A stretch of 64,000 nucleotides of DNA from Candidatus Coprenecus pullicola (GCA_018711925.1 DVHR01000069.1:62001-126000), one strand, 5' to 3'. Positions 24,329 through 33,541 are shown, numbered from the stretch's first letter. Translations and numbers: made by a program. Notes: generated by a model from the letters alone, not told the origin.

Positions 24329-24352
24329 CAAAGATATAAAAAGTTATCTTTG
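24329..24352. promoter_or_regulatory. Divergent -7 boxes for the lipoprotein operon and miaB
   Basis: On the minus strand TATCTTTG at 24329-24336 serves the lipoprotein gene (ATG 24306). On the plus strand TATCTTTG at 24345-24352 serves miaB, whose ATG at 24360 is only 7 bp further. An upstream TTTG at 24319-24322 is 22 bp from the miaB box, slightly long. Confidence 0.55.
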
Positions 24353-24359
24353 CGGACGT

Positions 24360-25697
24360 ATGGGAAATGATAAAAGACTGTTCATAGAGACTTACGGCTG
24401 TCAGATGAATGTCTACGACAGCGAAGTAGTGCTTGCTATTCTGGCCAGACAGGGATATTCCCCCTGCGGAAGTATTGAGGATGCAGACATGATATTGGTG
24501 AATACCTGCTCGATAAGGGACAATGCGGAGCAGAGGGTCTGGGGCCGGCTGGACCGGTTCCTCCAGGAAAAAAAGAAAAGAGACGTCAAAGTAGGAGTGC
24601 TCGGCTGTATGGCGGAGAGACTCAAGCAGGAACTGCTCTCGCATCCGGCCGTGGACATCGTTGCCGGCCCGGACACTTACCGTGAGCTGCCCGCGATGCT
24701 GGACCGACTGAAAGGGACAGGAGAAAAACAGATTGACACTGTCTTATCCATGAAAGAGACTTACGCCGACATAGAGCCGGTCCGCACCGACAAGAACGGA
24801 GTAACCTCTTTCATCTCCATCATGAGAGGCTGCAACAACATGTGTACCTACTGCATCGTGCCCTACGTAAGAGGCGCCGAGCGCAGCCGTGGTCCGCAGT
24901 CTATAGTCCGTGAGGCGCAGCAGCTGTACAAGGCAGGATATAAAGAGGTCAACCTGTTAGGACAGAATGTGGACTCATACCTCTGGAAAAATCCGGAAAA
25001 CCCTACCGAGACCGTCACGTTCGCCCAGCTCATCGAGCTGGTGGCCCTCGTCGCCCCTGACCTGCGGGTGCGTTTCTCCACCTCGCATCCCAAGGACATG
25101 GGCAACGCCGTACTGTACTCCATGGCCATGTATCCCAACATCTGCACACACATCCATCTCCCTGTCCAGTCCGGAAGCGACCGTATGCTGGAGAAGATGA
25201 ACCGGAAATATACCGTTGAGAGTTATCTGGAGAGAATCGCCAGGATCCGCGAGACCGTACCGGACGCAGCCGTCACCACCGACATCATCGCCGGCTTCTG
25301 CACAGAGACAGAGGAAGACCATCAGGCCACTTTAGCACTGATGCGGGAAGTCCGTTTCGACAGCGCATTCATGTTCCAATACTCCCAGAGGCCGGGAACG
25401 AAAGCCGCAAGGCATTTCCCCGATGATGTGCCGATGGAGGTCAAGACGCGCCGTCTCAACGAGATCATAGAGCTGCAGAGCGCCATCTCCCTGGAGCGGA
25501 ACAGAGAATGTGTCGGGAACACCTATGACGTGCTCATTGAAGGCACGTCCAAACGGGACAGCGGTTCCCTTTTCGGACGCACGTCAGCCAACAAGGTCTG
25601 CGTATTCCCGGCTCTCGGCCACAAGCCAGGAGACTATGTCCGGGTCAACGTGGAGAGCTGCACGTCGGCCACTCTGCTAGGACACATTACCGAATAA
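24360..25697 (+). CDS. miaB: tRNA-2-methylthio-N6-dimethylallyladenosine synthase
   Basis: Radical SAM methylthiotransferase that modifies A37 in tRNAs reading codons that start with U. The 445-residue product has the N-terminal UPF0004 domain with three conserved cysteines (ETYGCQMN, VNTCSIRDNAEQR, LGCMAERL). The radical SAM motif is MRGCNNMCTYCIVPYVRGAERSR, with Cys-x3-Cys-x2-Cys at ~157-164. A TRAM domain closes the protein (~375-445). ETYGCQMN and IVPYVRG favour MiaB over RimO or MtaB. The start codon lies 7 bp from the -7 box, suggesting a leaderless message. Confidence 0.96.
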   Translation: MGNDKRLFIETYGCQMNVYDSEVVLAILARQGYSPCGSIEDADMILVNTCSIRDNAEQRVWGRLDRFLQEKKKRDVKVGVLGCMAERLKQELLSHPAVDIVAGPDTYRELPAMLDRLKGTGEKQIDTVLSMKETYADIEPVRTDKNGVTSFISIMRGCNNMCTYCIVPYVRGAERSRGPQSIVREAQQLYKAGYKEVNLLGQNVDSYLWKNPENPTETVTFAQLIELVALVAPDLRVRFSTSHPKDMGNAVLYSMAMYPNICTHIHLPVQSGSDRMLEKMNRKYTVESYLERIARIRETVPDAAVTTDIIAGFCTETEEDHQATLALMREVRFDSAFMFQYSQRPGTKAARHFPDDVPMEVKTRRLNEIIELQSAISLERNRECVGNTYDVLIEGTSKRDSGSLFGRTSANKVCVFPALGHKPGDYVRVNVESCTSATLLGHITE

Positions 25698-25723
25698 TTG
25701 TTAAACCTTCTAAATTACAAGTT

Positions 25724-26137
25724 ATGACAAAGATGAGAACCACTTATCTCGGCAATCTACGCACCGAGATCCTGCACGAGCAGTCAGGCAACAAGATTAT
25801 CACTGACGCACCTCTGGACAACCATGGGAAAGGCGAGTACTTCTCCCCTACCGACATATTCGCATCCTCGCTTGCGTCATGTATGCTGACAATCATGGGC
25901 ATATCAGCCCGGTCCTACGGATTCAACATTGACGGCACTACTGTCGAGATAGAGAAAGAGATGGCTGCCAACCCCCGCCGCGTAGCCCGCATCGTAGTGG
26001 ACATAACCTTCCCCAAGGGTCAGAAATACGATGACAAGGCAAAGAGGCTCATAGAGTCCGCAGCACGCACCTGCCCTGTCTCCAACAGCCTCCATCCCGA
26101 CATCGTCAAGGATATCCGCTTCCACTACGACGACTAA
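25724..26137 (+). CDS. OsmC family protein
   Basis: Proteins of this family reduce organic or lipid peroxides with two cysteines. The 137-residue product has DIFASSLASCMLTIMGI (first Cys ~53) and SAARTCPVSNSLHPD (second Cys ~116), the expected pair. It probably follows miaB in one transcript (26-bp gap) but no functional link is known. The ORF is complete and of normal length. Confidence 0.88.
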   Translation: MTKMRTTYLGNLRTEILHEQSGNKIITDAPLDNHGKGEYFSPTDIFASSLASCMLTIMGISARSYGFNIDGTTVEIEKEMAANPRRVARIVVDITFPKGQKYDDKAKRLIESAARTCPVSNSLHPDIVKDIRFHYDD

Positions 26138-26141
26138 GACC

Positions 26142-26630
26142 TTAAACAGCACTGAGGAGGACTGAGGCCCATACGGCAATACCCTCCTCACGGCCGGTGA
26201 AGCCGAGGTGCTCGGTAGTTGTGGCCTTGACCGATACCTGAGAGACATCCACTCTCAGGATACCGGCCAGGGCCTCTCTCATTTCTGGAATATATCCGGC
26301 CAGCCTGGGCTTCTGGGCCGCGATGGTGATGTCGGCATTGGCCACATGGTAGCCTTTCGCAGCTACCATGTCATTGACCCTGCGCAGCAGTATCTTGCTG
26401 TCCATACCCTTGAACTCGTCCGAAGTATCCGGGAAATGCTGTCCGATATCTCCGAGCGCCAGCGCACCCAGCATCGCATCACAAAGCGCGTGTATGGCCA
26501 CGTCTCCGTCCGAGTGCGCAATGCAGCCTTTCGAATGCGGTACCATTACGCCGCCCAGCCAAAGTTTCAGTCCCTCTCCGAGGGCATGCACGTCATATCC
26601 GTGCCCTATCCTGAATGGAATCTTAATCAT
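26142..26630 (-). CDS. ispF: 2-C-methyl-D-erythritol 2,4-cyclodiphosphate synthase
   Basis: Fifth step of the MEP isoprenoid pathway. The 162-residue product has RIGHGYDVHALGEG (zinc ligands Asp and His at ~12 and 14), GCIAHSDGDVAIHALCDAMLGA with the third His, DIGQHFPDTSDEFKGMDS, and KATTTEHLGFTGREEGIAV near the C-terminus. All are diagnostic. It complements dxr at 13225-14388. It is convergent with the OsmC gene (4-bp gap) and divergent from the phosphodiesterase. Confidence 0.97.
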   Translation of the reverse strand: MIKIPFRIGHGYDVHALGEGLKLWLGGVMVPHSKGCIAHSDGDVAIHALCDAMLGALALGDIGQHFPDTSDEFKGMDSKILLRRVNDMVAAKGYHVANADITIAAQKPRLAGYIPEMREALAGILRVDVSQVSVKATTTEHLGFTGREEGIAVWASVLLSAV

Positions 26631-26655
26631 ATCTATACTTTACAGAAGCAAATTG

Positions 26656-26685
26656 CAAATTTAGGGAAATTCTTCATTACCTTTG
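26656..26685. promoter_or_regulatory. Divergent -7 boxes for ispF and the phosphodiesterase
   Basis: TAAATTTG on the minus strand (26656-26663) precedes ispF by 25 bp. TACCTTTG on the plus strand (26678-26685) ends 7 bp before the ATG at 26693, another leaderless candidate. Confidence 0.5.
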
Positions 26686-26692
26686 TAGCATT

Positions 26693-27202
26693 ATGTATAT
26701 AGGGGTGATTTCAGATACGCACTGCTGGTTCGACGACCCATTAAGGAGGTTCCTCGAACCAGTAGATGAGATATGGCATGCGGGGGACTTCGGCAACGAG
26801 GAAACCCTGCTGCAGATAGCGGCGTTCAAGCCGCTGAAAGGGGTCTACGGCAACTGTGACGGGACACCGGTCCGCTCCAGGGTCCCCTACACCCAGTTCT
26901 TTGAGTGCGAGGGCAAGAAAGTGCTCATGATGCACATCGGCGGGTATCCGGGCAGGTACGACTACAAGGCCTTCCAGCTCATCAACGCCCACCTCCCGGA
27001 CATATTCGTCTGCGGACACTCACACATCCTCAGAGTCATTTTCGACAAGAAATACAACATGCTCACCGTCAACCCGGGAGCGGCGGGCATACAGGGGTTC
27101 CACCAGGTCCGTACCGCAGTCCGCCTCCACATAGACGACGGGAACATCCACGACATGGAAGTCGGTGAATGGCCAAGATTTGTCAATAATACCATTAAAT
27201 AA
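26693..27202 (+). CDS. YfcE/MJ0936-type metallophosphoesterase
   Basis: The 169-residue calcineurin-like phosphodiesterase has metal-binding motifs in order: GVISDTHCW (~4-12), IWHAGDFGNEE (~29-39), YGNCDGTPVR (~52-61), MMHIGGYPGR (~76-85) and VCGHSHILRVIF (~104-115). The last part is the GHTH equivalent. Family members hydrolyse phosphodiesters in vitro, but the physiological substrate is usually unknown. The gene stops 1 bp before the S9 peptidase start, so the two are likely cotranscribed. Confidence 0.92.
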   Translation: MYIGVISDTHCWFDDPLRRFLEPVDEIWHAGDFGNEETLLQIAAFKPLKGVYGNCDGTPVRSRVPYTQFFECEGKKVLMMHIGGYPGRYDYKAFQLINAHLPDIFVCGHSHILRVIFDKKYNMLTVNPGAAGIQGFHQVRTAVRLHIDDGNIHDMEVGEWPRFVNNTIK

Positions 27203-27203
27203 T

Positions 27204-29642
27204 ATGAAACGCAACTTTACTCTTATCGTATCGGCCCTGATATGCGCAACGGCAGCCACATCATGGGCGCAGCAGACACCGGTGACAGAAGCCAACTACG
27301 ACATGGCTGAAAGATTCTCACCGAACAAGGTCAACCGCATGGTCTTCTCGCAGACCGTCAATCCGTCATGGTTCCCCAACTCCGACAAGTTCTGGTACAA
27401 ATGGGAGACCCCGGAAGGAGCCGGCTACTGGATTGTGGACCCTGCTGCCAAGAGCAAAAAGGCGGTCTTTGACCTTGACAGGCTCGCCATGGAGCTCACA
27501 GAGATTATACATGACCCTTTCGACGCCCAGCACATACCATTCATGAATCTGGAGCTGAAAGACGACAACACCTTTACTTTCAGTATCAAGTCCACGATAG
27601 ACGAGCCCGACACCACCGCTGACGGCAAGCCTGGGATGAAGAAAAAAGTCTTCCGCTTCGAATACGACATAGACTCCAGGGAGCTCACCGACGTGACTGA
27701 CATGGAGGAAGAAAAAGAATTCCCCGAATGGGCCAACATATCTCCAGACAGCAGTTACGCGGTATACGCCAAGGGCTACAACCTCTACTGGACTGACATG
27801 GAGAACCTGCGCAAGCTGATGGAGGACGAAAAAGACTCCACCGTGGTAGAATATGCCCTGACCACTGACGGCACGAAAGATGTCGCCTATGGAGGCAACG
27901 ATTACACCGGTGTGGAGGACAGGGACACCAACAACAGGTACTACGTCATGCTCCAGTGGTCTCCTGACTCCAGGCGTTTCCTGCACCAGAAATACGACAT
28001 GTCCGGCATAGGCGAGATGTGGGTCATCAACTCCACCGCAAAACCCAGACCCGAGCTGCAGTCATACAAATATCAGATGCCTGGAGAGCCCGGACCAAAG
28101 AGCTACCTGATGCTGTTTGATATGGAGAACCGGACATCCAGAACTCTGGACGTATGGGCCTTCAAGGACCAGACCGTAATGATCAGCACCAAGCCCTGGA
28201 CAAACAAGGACTTTTACGGCGACTACCTGACATCTGTATGGCTGGGCGATAACAACTCATTCTATTTCACCCGTGTCAGCCGCGACGAGCACAGAGTGGA
28301 CATCTGCCGTTACTGGCTGGATACCGACTCGGTACAGGTACTGATAAAGGAGCGTCTGAACACCTACATCGACGTATGTGACTTCGAGCTGGTGGAGAAC
28401 ACCGGCGAGATCGTCATGCGCTCAGAGCGCAACGGCTGGGCCCAGCTCTACCTGCATGACAAGGACGGGAAACTGATACGCCCGCTGACCGACGGAGCCT
28501 ACCATGTATCCACCATCGAAGGCGTGGATGAGAAGACCGGCAAGGTATTCTTCACCGCCACCGGATATGACAGGGAGGAGAATCCCTACTACAACCACCT
28601 CTTCAGCGCAGACCTGAACGGCAAAGGTGTAAGGATGCTCAACCCCGGCAACATGGACAACCGCAGCCACATGCCTGACGACTACAGGTACTTCGTCAAC
28701 AATGCCTCCAGAGTGGACACCGCTCCTGCCAACGCCCTCTACAATGCAGCCGGCAAGAAAATCATGGATCTGGAGACCTGTGATCTCAGCCAGCTGTTCA
28801 TGGCCGGTTACAAGTTCCCCGAGATATTCAAGGCCAAGGCAGCCGACGGCATCACCGACCTCTGGGGTGTCATATACAAGCCTTTCGACTTCGACTCCAC
28901 CAAGCTGTATCCCATCATAGAGTACGTCTATCCCGGACCGCAGGTAGAGTCCACCGAGTACTTCTGGACATCGAGGATGAACCGCATTGACCGTCTGGCA
29001 CAGCTTGGCTTCATCGTCGTGACCGTGGGACACAGAGGCGGCCATCCTGACCGCTCCAAGTGGTACCACAACTTCGGCTACGGAGACATGCGCGATTATC
29101 CCATGGCCGACCACAAATACGTCCTTCAGCAACTGGCGGCACAGCGCAAATACATGGACATCAACAAGGTTGGAATACACGGCCACTCCGGCGGAGGCTT
29201 CATGTCCACAGCTGCCATCCTTACCTATCCGGATTTCTACAAGGCCGCCGTATCCTGCGCCGGCAATCACGACAACAGCATCTACAACCGCTGGTGGAGC
29301 GAGACACATCACGGAGTCAAAGAAGTGGTGTCTGAAGAAGGAGACACCACATTCAATTACAGCATAGAGGCCAATCAGGACTTCGTCAAGAATCTCAAAG
29401 GCCACCTGCTGCTCGTACACGGCGACATGGACGACAACGTGCATCCTGCCAACACTATCCGCGTAGTGGATGCACTTATCCGCGCCAACAAGCGTTTCGA
29501 GATGCTCTACCTGCCCGGACAGCGTCACGGCTTCGGAGACATGGACGAATACTTCTTCTGGAAGATGGCCGACTTCTTCAGCCGCTGGCTTATCGGTGAC
29601 TGCGAGGACAGTGTGGACATCCGGCAGATGAACAACAATTAA
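27204..29642 (+). CDS. Prolyl oligopeptidase family (S9B, DPP IV-like) exported serine peptidase
   Basis: The 812-residue product has a signal peptide (MKRNFTLIVSALICATAATSWAQ), a long beta-propeller N-terminal domain with DPP IV signatures (~90-540), and an alpha/beta-hydrolase domain. The nucleophile motif GHSGGG is near 660-665, the catalytic Asp is in HGDMDDNVHPANT near 744, and His is in RHGFGD near 776. In the periplasm or at the surface it would release dipeptides or other short fragments from peptides. Bacteroidales use several such enzymes to feed on proteins. Start chosen at ATG 27204, after the phosphodiesterase stop; the longer frame overlaps that gene and lacks the signal start. 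Confidence 0.9.
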   Translation: MKRNFTLIVSALICATAATSWAQQTPVTEANYDMAERFSPNKVNRMVFSQTVNPSWFPNSDKFWYKWETPEGAGYWIVDPAAKSKKAVFDLDRLAMELTEIIHDPFDAQHIPFMNLELKDDNTFTFSIKSTIDEPDTTADGKPGMKKKVFRFEYDIDSRELTDVTDMEEEKEFPEWANISPDSSYAVYAKGYNLYWTDMENLRKLMEDEKDSTVVEYALTTDGTKDVAYGGNDYTGVEDRDTNNRYYVMLQWSPDSRRFLHQKYDMSGIGEMWVINSTAKPRPELQSYKYQMPGEPGPKSYLMLFDMENRTSRTLDVWAFKDQTVMISTKPWTNKDFYGDYLTSVWLGDNNSFYFTRVSRDEHRVDICRYWLDTDSVQVLIKERLNTYIDVCDFELVENTGEIVMRSERNGWAQLYLHDKDGKLIRPLTDGAYHVSTIEGVDEKTGKVFFTATGYDREENPYYNHLFSADLNGKGVRMLNPGNMDNRSHMPDDYRYFVNNASRVDTAPANALYNAAGKKIMDLETCDLSQLFMAGYKFPEIFKAKAADGITDLWGVIYKPFDFDSTKLYPIIEYVYPGPQVESTEYFWTSRMNRIDRLAQLGFIVVTVGHRGGHPDRSKWYHNFGYGDMRDYPMADHKYVLQQLAAQRKYMDINKVGIHGHSGGGFMSTAAILTYPDFYKAAVSCAGNHDNSIYNRWWSETHHGVKEVVSEEGDTTFNYSIEANQDFVKNLKGHLLLVHGDMDDNVHPANTIRVVDALIRANKRFEMLYLPGQRHGFGDMDEYFFWKMADFFSRWLIGDCEDSVDIRQMNNN

Positions 29643-29650
29643 CCCGCGGC

Positions 29651-30643
29651 ATGAAATCCATCCTCGGAATAGGCAATGCCCTTACCGACATACTGGCGGT
29701 ACTCCCTGACGACAGCCTGCTCAGGGAGTTCCACCTGCCGGTAGGCAGCATGCAGCATGTTGACAGAGAGACCGGAAACAAGATATGGCAGGTTCTGAAA
29801 GCTATCGGAGCCCAGTATGTCGCCGGAGGAGCAGCCGGAAACACCATCACCGGCACAGCCGTATTCGGAATGCCTTCAGGCTTCATCGGCAAGGTAGGAG
29901 ATGACGAGATAGGCGCCCTCTACCGTTCCGACCAGGAACGCAACGGCATCAGGTCAACCCTCCTTATCGGAAAAGAGGACTCAGGCCGGGCCTCGGTGTT
30001 CATCACGCCGCCCAATGCTGAAAGGACATTCGCCACTTATCTGGGCGCAGCCCTGGAACTGTGCCCGGAAGACCTGAAACCGGAGTATTTCCAAGGATAC
30101 GACTATTTCTTCATCGAGGGATATCTGGTACAGAATCAGCAGCTTCTGAGACAGGCTGTGAAACTGGCAAAGGAAGCCGGCTGCTATATCGCCATTGATA
30201 TGGCCTCTTACAACGTGGTGGAGTCCAACGACACCTTCCTGCACGATATCGTGGAGCAGTACGTGGACATAGTCTTCGCCAATGAGACCGAAGCGGAGAC
30301 GTTTACCCGTCACTGCCCCCGCGAGGCGGTGGACATCATCGCCGGCATGTGCGATATCGCTGTAGTAAAGATAGGCGCGAAAGGATCATATATCAAGAGC
30401 GGAGACGACTTCCATCATGTGGAGGCCTGTCCGGCTAATGTAAAAGACGCGACAGGCGCCGGAGACCTCTATGCTGCCGGTTTCCTATATGCTCACGCAC
30501 TGGGTATGCCGCTGGATGTGTGCGGCAAAGTAGGCTCCATCACGGCAGGCAAAGTAGTGGAGGTCATAGGGCCCAAGATAGACATTCCCCGCTGGAAAGC
30601 CGCTAAACGGGACATCCGCGCCTTGATAGCCGAGAATCTCTAA
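29651..30643 (+). CDS. PfkB family carbohydrate/nucleoside kinase
   Basis: The 330-residue ribokinase-fold protein starts ILGIGNALTDILAVLPDD and carries the early glycine-rich AGGAAGNTITGTAVFGMPSGFIGKVGDD. The PfkB signature DATGAGDLYAAGFLYA (~263-278) contains the catalytic Asp and anion hole. The pattern resembles adenosine kinase-like members found across Bacteroidetes; sugar specificity cannot be assigned from sequence. It follows the S9 peptidase by 8 bp, so probably shares its transcript, though no metabolic link is evident. Confidence 0.88.
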   Translation: MKSILGIGNALTDILAVLPDDSLLREFHLPVGSMQHVDRETGNKIWQVLKAIGAQYVAGGAAGNTITGTAVFGMPSGFIGKVGDDEIGALYRSDQERNGIRSTLLIGKEDSGRASVFITPPNAERTFATYLGAALELCPEDLKPEYFQGYDYFFIEGYLVQNQQLLRQAVKLAKEAGCYIAIDMASYNVVESNDTFLHDIVEQYVDIVFANETEAETFTRHCPREAVDIIAGMCDIAVVKIGAKGSYIKSGDDFHHVEACPANVKDATGAGDLYAAGFLYAHALGMPLDVCGKVGSITAGKVVEVIGPKIDIPRWKAAKRDIRALIAENL

Positions 30644-30653
30644 GAATCTGTTA

Positions 30654-31637
30654 CTAAGACAATTCTTCTGCAGTAATTCCTGTTACTGCTGTTATATCCT
30701 CAAATGAGAAATTCTTGTCTCTCATAGCGCGGGCTATCTCCAGTTGTTTTTTTCTCTCTCCCTCGGCAATCCCCTCTGCACGACCCTCTACTATTCCTGC
30801 AGCACGGCCTTCTGCGATTCCTGCGGCACGGCCTTCCGCAATTCCTTCAGCACGACCTTCCGCTCGGCCTTCTGCCAGTCCCTTGGCCATTCCCTCAAAA
30901 CGGGCCTCCTCCTGAGACGAGAAGATACAGTCATGAAGTATGACTAAATTGTCCAGATGGCGGTAATACGCCCTGAGCTCCTCCTTGCTCATACTTCCCA
31001 GTTTAAGATGCTCCCTTACCCCGTCCAGACCTGGCGCGGTCGCCCCATCCGGAATCTCACCGGTATTCAGATAATATATCCACTCCTCTAACGGAGACTT
31101 GGCCACCTTATTGAAGTCATTGACTTTCAGAATATAATACTCAGGATAAAGCTCACTTACCGCATCCACATTGAACTTCTGTCTCTGAAACGGCGATAGT
31201 TCCAGCAACTCATTGCTGTTCATCCCCCTGAACTCCGTCTTGCCGTGATAGATGTAGTCGCTTCCCGCTCCGAGGGGGAAATACACTATGTTGATGCTGT
31301 ATATCTTGCGCACTTTATCATAATTGTCCCCTCTGTTGATATACTCTGTCACCAACTTTGAGGTGCCGAAAAGCATCCTCTGGAAATACGCGGTCTCATT
31401 GTTGTTCTGTATTTCCACTAAGAACAGCTCCCCGTTCTCATTCTCGGCAAGCATATCGACCCGGTTGCCTTTATCTTCCGGAGATTCCAGATTGCTCTCA
31501 CTCTCCAAAAGACTTCTGATCTTTATCTGATGCCCGAGCAGTGTTGTCAGAAATCCCTCAAGGACACCGTAATTGGCTTTGTTGCGGAGCAGGCGCTTCA
31601 TCGCCCAGTCAAATCTTATATACTTCTCTTTCTTCAT
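30654..31637 (-). CDS. Rpn family PD-(D/E)XK nuclease / putative transposase protein
   Basis: The 327-residue product belongs to the Rpn (recombination-promoting nuclease)/PDDEXK group. It has FDWAMKRLLRNKANYGVLEGFL at the start and the nuclease core NRVDMLAENENGELFLVEIQNN (D-x(n)-E-x-Q, ~68-89), with QRMLFGTSKLVTEYINRGDNY following. The C-terminal ~50 residues before the last helix are a run of AEGR/AEGI-type units. The start at ATG 31637 fits the family; seven earlier in-frame codons are less likely. Family members are common, often in several copies per genome, and are linked to horizontal transfer or phage defence, but this one has no transposase partner nearby. Confidence 0.88.
   Translation of the reverse strand: MKKEKYIRFDWAMKRLLRNKANYGVLEGFLTTLLGHQIKIRSLLESESNLESPEDKGNRVDMLAENENGELFLVEIQNNNETAYFQRMLFGTSKLVTEYINRGDNYDKVRKIYSINIVYFPLGAGSDYIYHGKTEFRGMNSNELLELSPFQRQKFNVDAVSELYPEYYILKVNDFNKVAKSPLEEWIYYLNTGEIPDGATAPGLDGVREHLKLGSMSKEELRAYYRHLDNLVILHDCIFSSQEEARFEGMAKGLAEGRAEGRAEGIAEGRAAGIAEGRAAGIVEGRAEGIAEGERKKQLEIARAMRDKNFSFEDITAVTGITAEELS
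30759..30895 (-). repeat. 12-nt in-frame repeats in the Rpn gene tail
   Basis: About 11 imperfect 12-nt units encode four-residue repeats of the type (R/I)AEG and (R/I)AAG near the C-terminus of the Rpn protein. Because the unit is a multiple of three, gain or loss of copies keeps the frame. Such A-E-G-R runs are a family hallmark and probably form a variable-length helix. Confidence 0.8.
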
Positions 31638-31655
31638 ACCTGCATGGCTTTTCCA

Positions 31656-31663
31656 CAAAATTA
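31656..31663 (-). promoter_or_regulatory. -7 box for the Rpn gene
   Basis: The minus strand reads TAATTTTG 18 bp before the ATG at 31637. A weak TTG lies about 20 bp upstream (31684-31686). Confidence 0.4.
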
Positions 31664-31715
31664 GAGAAAGAAAGACAAAATATCAAGAGTTCCTGAGAAT
31701 CACCCTGCAAATAAT

Positions 31716-33500
31716 TTACAGTTCAAGCATTTTCTGCACCGGGACACTGGCTTTCCCAGCAATGTCCGGACTCACCGACACCACTTTCCGTTCACTCTGA
31801 TGCAGGAGGGTCTCGAACAGACTGAGCAGGGTAATCTTCTTCATGTCATCGCAGATCAGGTCGTCCGACAGCGGAATGAGTTCCTTATCCGGAGCCTCCT
31901 GACGCAGACGGTGCATGACGCCCAACTCCGTGGCGATGACGAACTGCCTGCACTCCGACTCCCTGACATGGCGGATAATCCCTGAAGTGGAATAAAAGAA
32001 GCAGCGCGGATTGCCGGTGATTGCCGGGTCTGACGAGCAGGCCGCCTCGGGATGAATCAGCATCTCCGCCTCAGGATAACGCCTGAGAGCCTCCTCCACC
32101 ACTTTGGACGTAATCTTGTCATGGACGTGACAGCAACCCTTCCATAATTCCATCTTAAGTCCGGCCGTAGAGTTGATATAACCGCCTAAATTGCGGTCAG
32201 GAGCAAACAGCACCGGCCTGTCCTGAGCGGAAGCCGCCACGGTCTGAGCCACCTTCACAGCATTGGCAGAAGTACAGCAGATATCGGTATCAGCCTTTGT
32301 ATCTGCAGTGGTATTGACATAAGAAACCACAATTCCGTCCTTATGATGCTTTCTCCAGGCCTTGAGGTCATCCCCCGTTATGCCGTCAGCCAACGAGCAT
32401 CCGGCATCAGGCACAGGCAGCAGTACCTTTTTGCCCGGCGCGAGCACAGCTGCCGTCTCTGCCATGAACCTTACACCGCAGAACACTATCATGTCCGCAT
32501 CCGATGCCGCTGCCTTACGGGACAGTTCCAGAGAATCCCCCACAAAGTCCGCAACATCCTGAACCTCAGCCGGCACGTAATAATGAGCCAGCACTATGGC
32601 ATTGTGCTTCTTTTTCAGTTCTTTTATCGCCTTTATCAGGTATTCCGGAGTCAGCTGGATATTCATACTGATATCCAAGGCCTTGACCGTATGAGTCAAT
32701 GCCCCGACACTTATAAAGTCCACTCCGGTGCCGGCCACCTCCCTCAGCCTTTGCAAAGTCATGTTTCCTGACGCCTCGGTCTTGGCCCTTCCGCCGATTA
32801 GATTGACTGCATCGCGCATGGCCTCGGTGGCCATATTGTCCAGCATGATGATGTCCGCCCTGGCATCCAGAGCCTCCTTCACCTCATCCATATTGGTAGT
32901 CTCCACCTCAATCTGCACGCCGGCAAGCACTTTGGAGCGCACCTGAGCCACAGCCTGGGATATTGAGCCGGCCATCTTGATATGGTTGTCCTTTATCATG
33001 GCCATATCGTACAGTCCCATACGGTGATTGGTGCCGCCGCCGTCCCGCACGGCCATCTTGTCCGTAACCCTCATGCCCGGAGCAGTCTTGCGCGTATCCA
33101 GCAGACGTGTATGCGTTCCCCTGAGCTCAGCCACATACTTGGCTGTCTCCGTGGCGATACCGGACATTCTCTGGAAAAAATTCAAAGCCGTCCTCTCGGC
33201 CTTCAACAGCGCAGGATAACTGCCCTCAACCCTTAGAATCACATCTCCCTTGCGGACTCTGTCCCCGTCATGCACCTGAGGCTTGAAGACGATATCCGGC
33301 TGGAATTTCCTGAACACTTTCTCCACTACCGGCAGGCCCGAGATTACCCCGTCAGCCTTGGCCGTCATTGTCGCCACCGCCGATGTGGACTCAGGGATAA
33401 TCGAATCCGTAGTCACGTCCCCCGTCGCGACATCCTCCTCTATAGCAAGGTCAATAATCCTGTCCACCAGTTCTTCCCGGCGGTTCTGCTCTGCTGTCAT
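31716..33500 (-). CDS. NadC-NadA fusion: quinolinate phosphoribosyltransferase joined to quinolinate synthase
   Basis: One uninterrupted 594-residue frame joins two consecutive enzymes of NAD synthesis. Residues ~1-280 are NadC: LNFFQRMSGIAT, LLDTRKTAPGMR and KDNHIK, ending SVGALTHTVKALDIS. Residues ~279-594 are NadA: NAIVLAHYY, then the three expected iron-sulfur cysteines Cys341 (FCGVRFMAET), Cys457 (WKGCCHVH) and Cys549 (DDLICDDM). NadA makes quinolinate from iminoaspartate and DHAP; NadC converts it with PRPP to nicotinate mononucleotide. There is no stop or ribosome-binding site at the junction (residues 278-280). The usual arrangement is separate nadA and nadC genes. nadB lies at 34692-36254. 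Both active sites look intact, so substrate channelling is plausible but inferred. Confidence 0.93.
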   Translation of the reverse strand: MTAEQNRREELVDRIIDLAIEEDVATGDVTTDSIIPESTSAVATMTAKADGVISGLPVVEKVFRKFQPDIVFKPQVHDGDRVRKGDVILRVEGSYPALLKAERTALNFFQRMSGIATETAKYVAELRGTHTRLLDTRKTAPGMRVTDKMAVRDGGGTNHRMGLYDMAMIKDNHIKMAGSISQAVAQVRSKVLAGVQIEVETTNMDEVKEALDARADIIMLDNMATEAMRDAVNLIGGRAKTEASGNMTLQRLREVAGTGVDFISVGALTHTVKALDISMNIQLTPEYLIKAIKELKKKHNAIVLAHYYVPAEVQDVADFVGDSLELSRKAAASDADMIVFCGVRFMAETAAVLAPGKKVLLPVPDAGCSLADGITGDDLKAWRKHHKDGIVVSYVNTTADTKADTDICCTSANAVKVAQTVAASAQDRPVLFAPDRNLGGYINSTAGLKMELWKGCCHVHDKITSKVVEEALRRYPEAEMLIHPEAACSSDPAITGNPRCFFYSTSGIIRHVRESECRQFVIATELGVMHRLRQEAPDKELIPLSDDLICDDMKKITLLSLFETLLHQSERKVVSVSPDIAGKASVPVQKMLEL

Positions 33501-33541
33501 ATCCTAATATTATTTTGTGTGTTATTCTGTTAAAATCATCA

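Noticed and set aside
28422..29528. 368-codon minus-strand frame inside the S9 peptidase gene
   Set aside because: It is antisense to an intact peptidase with catalytic motifs and has no family resemblance; an artefact of GC-rich codon use.
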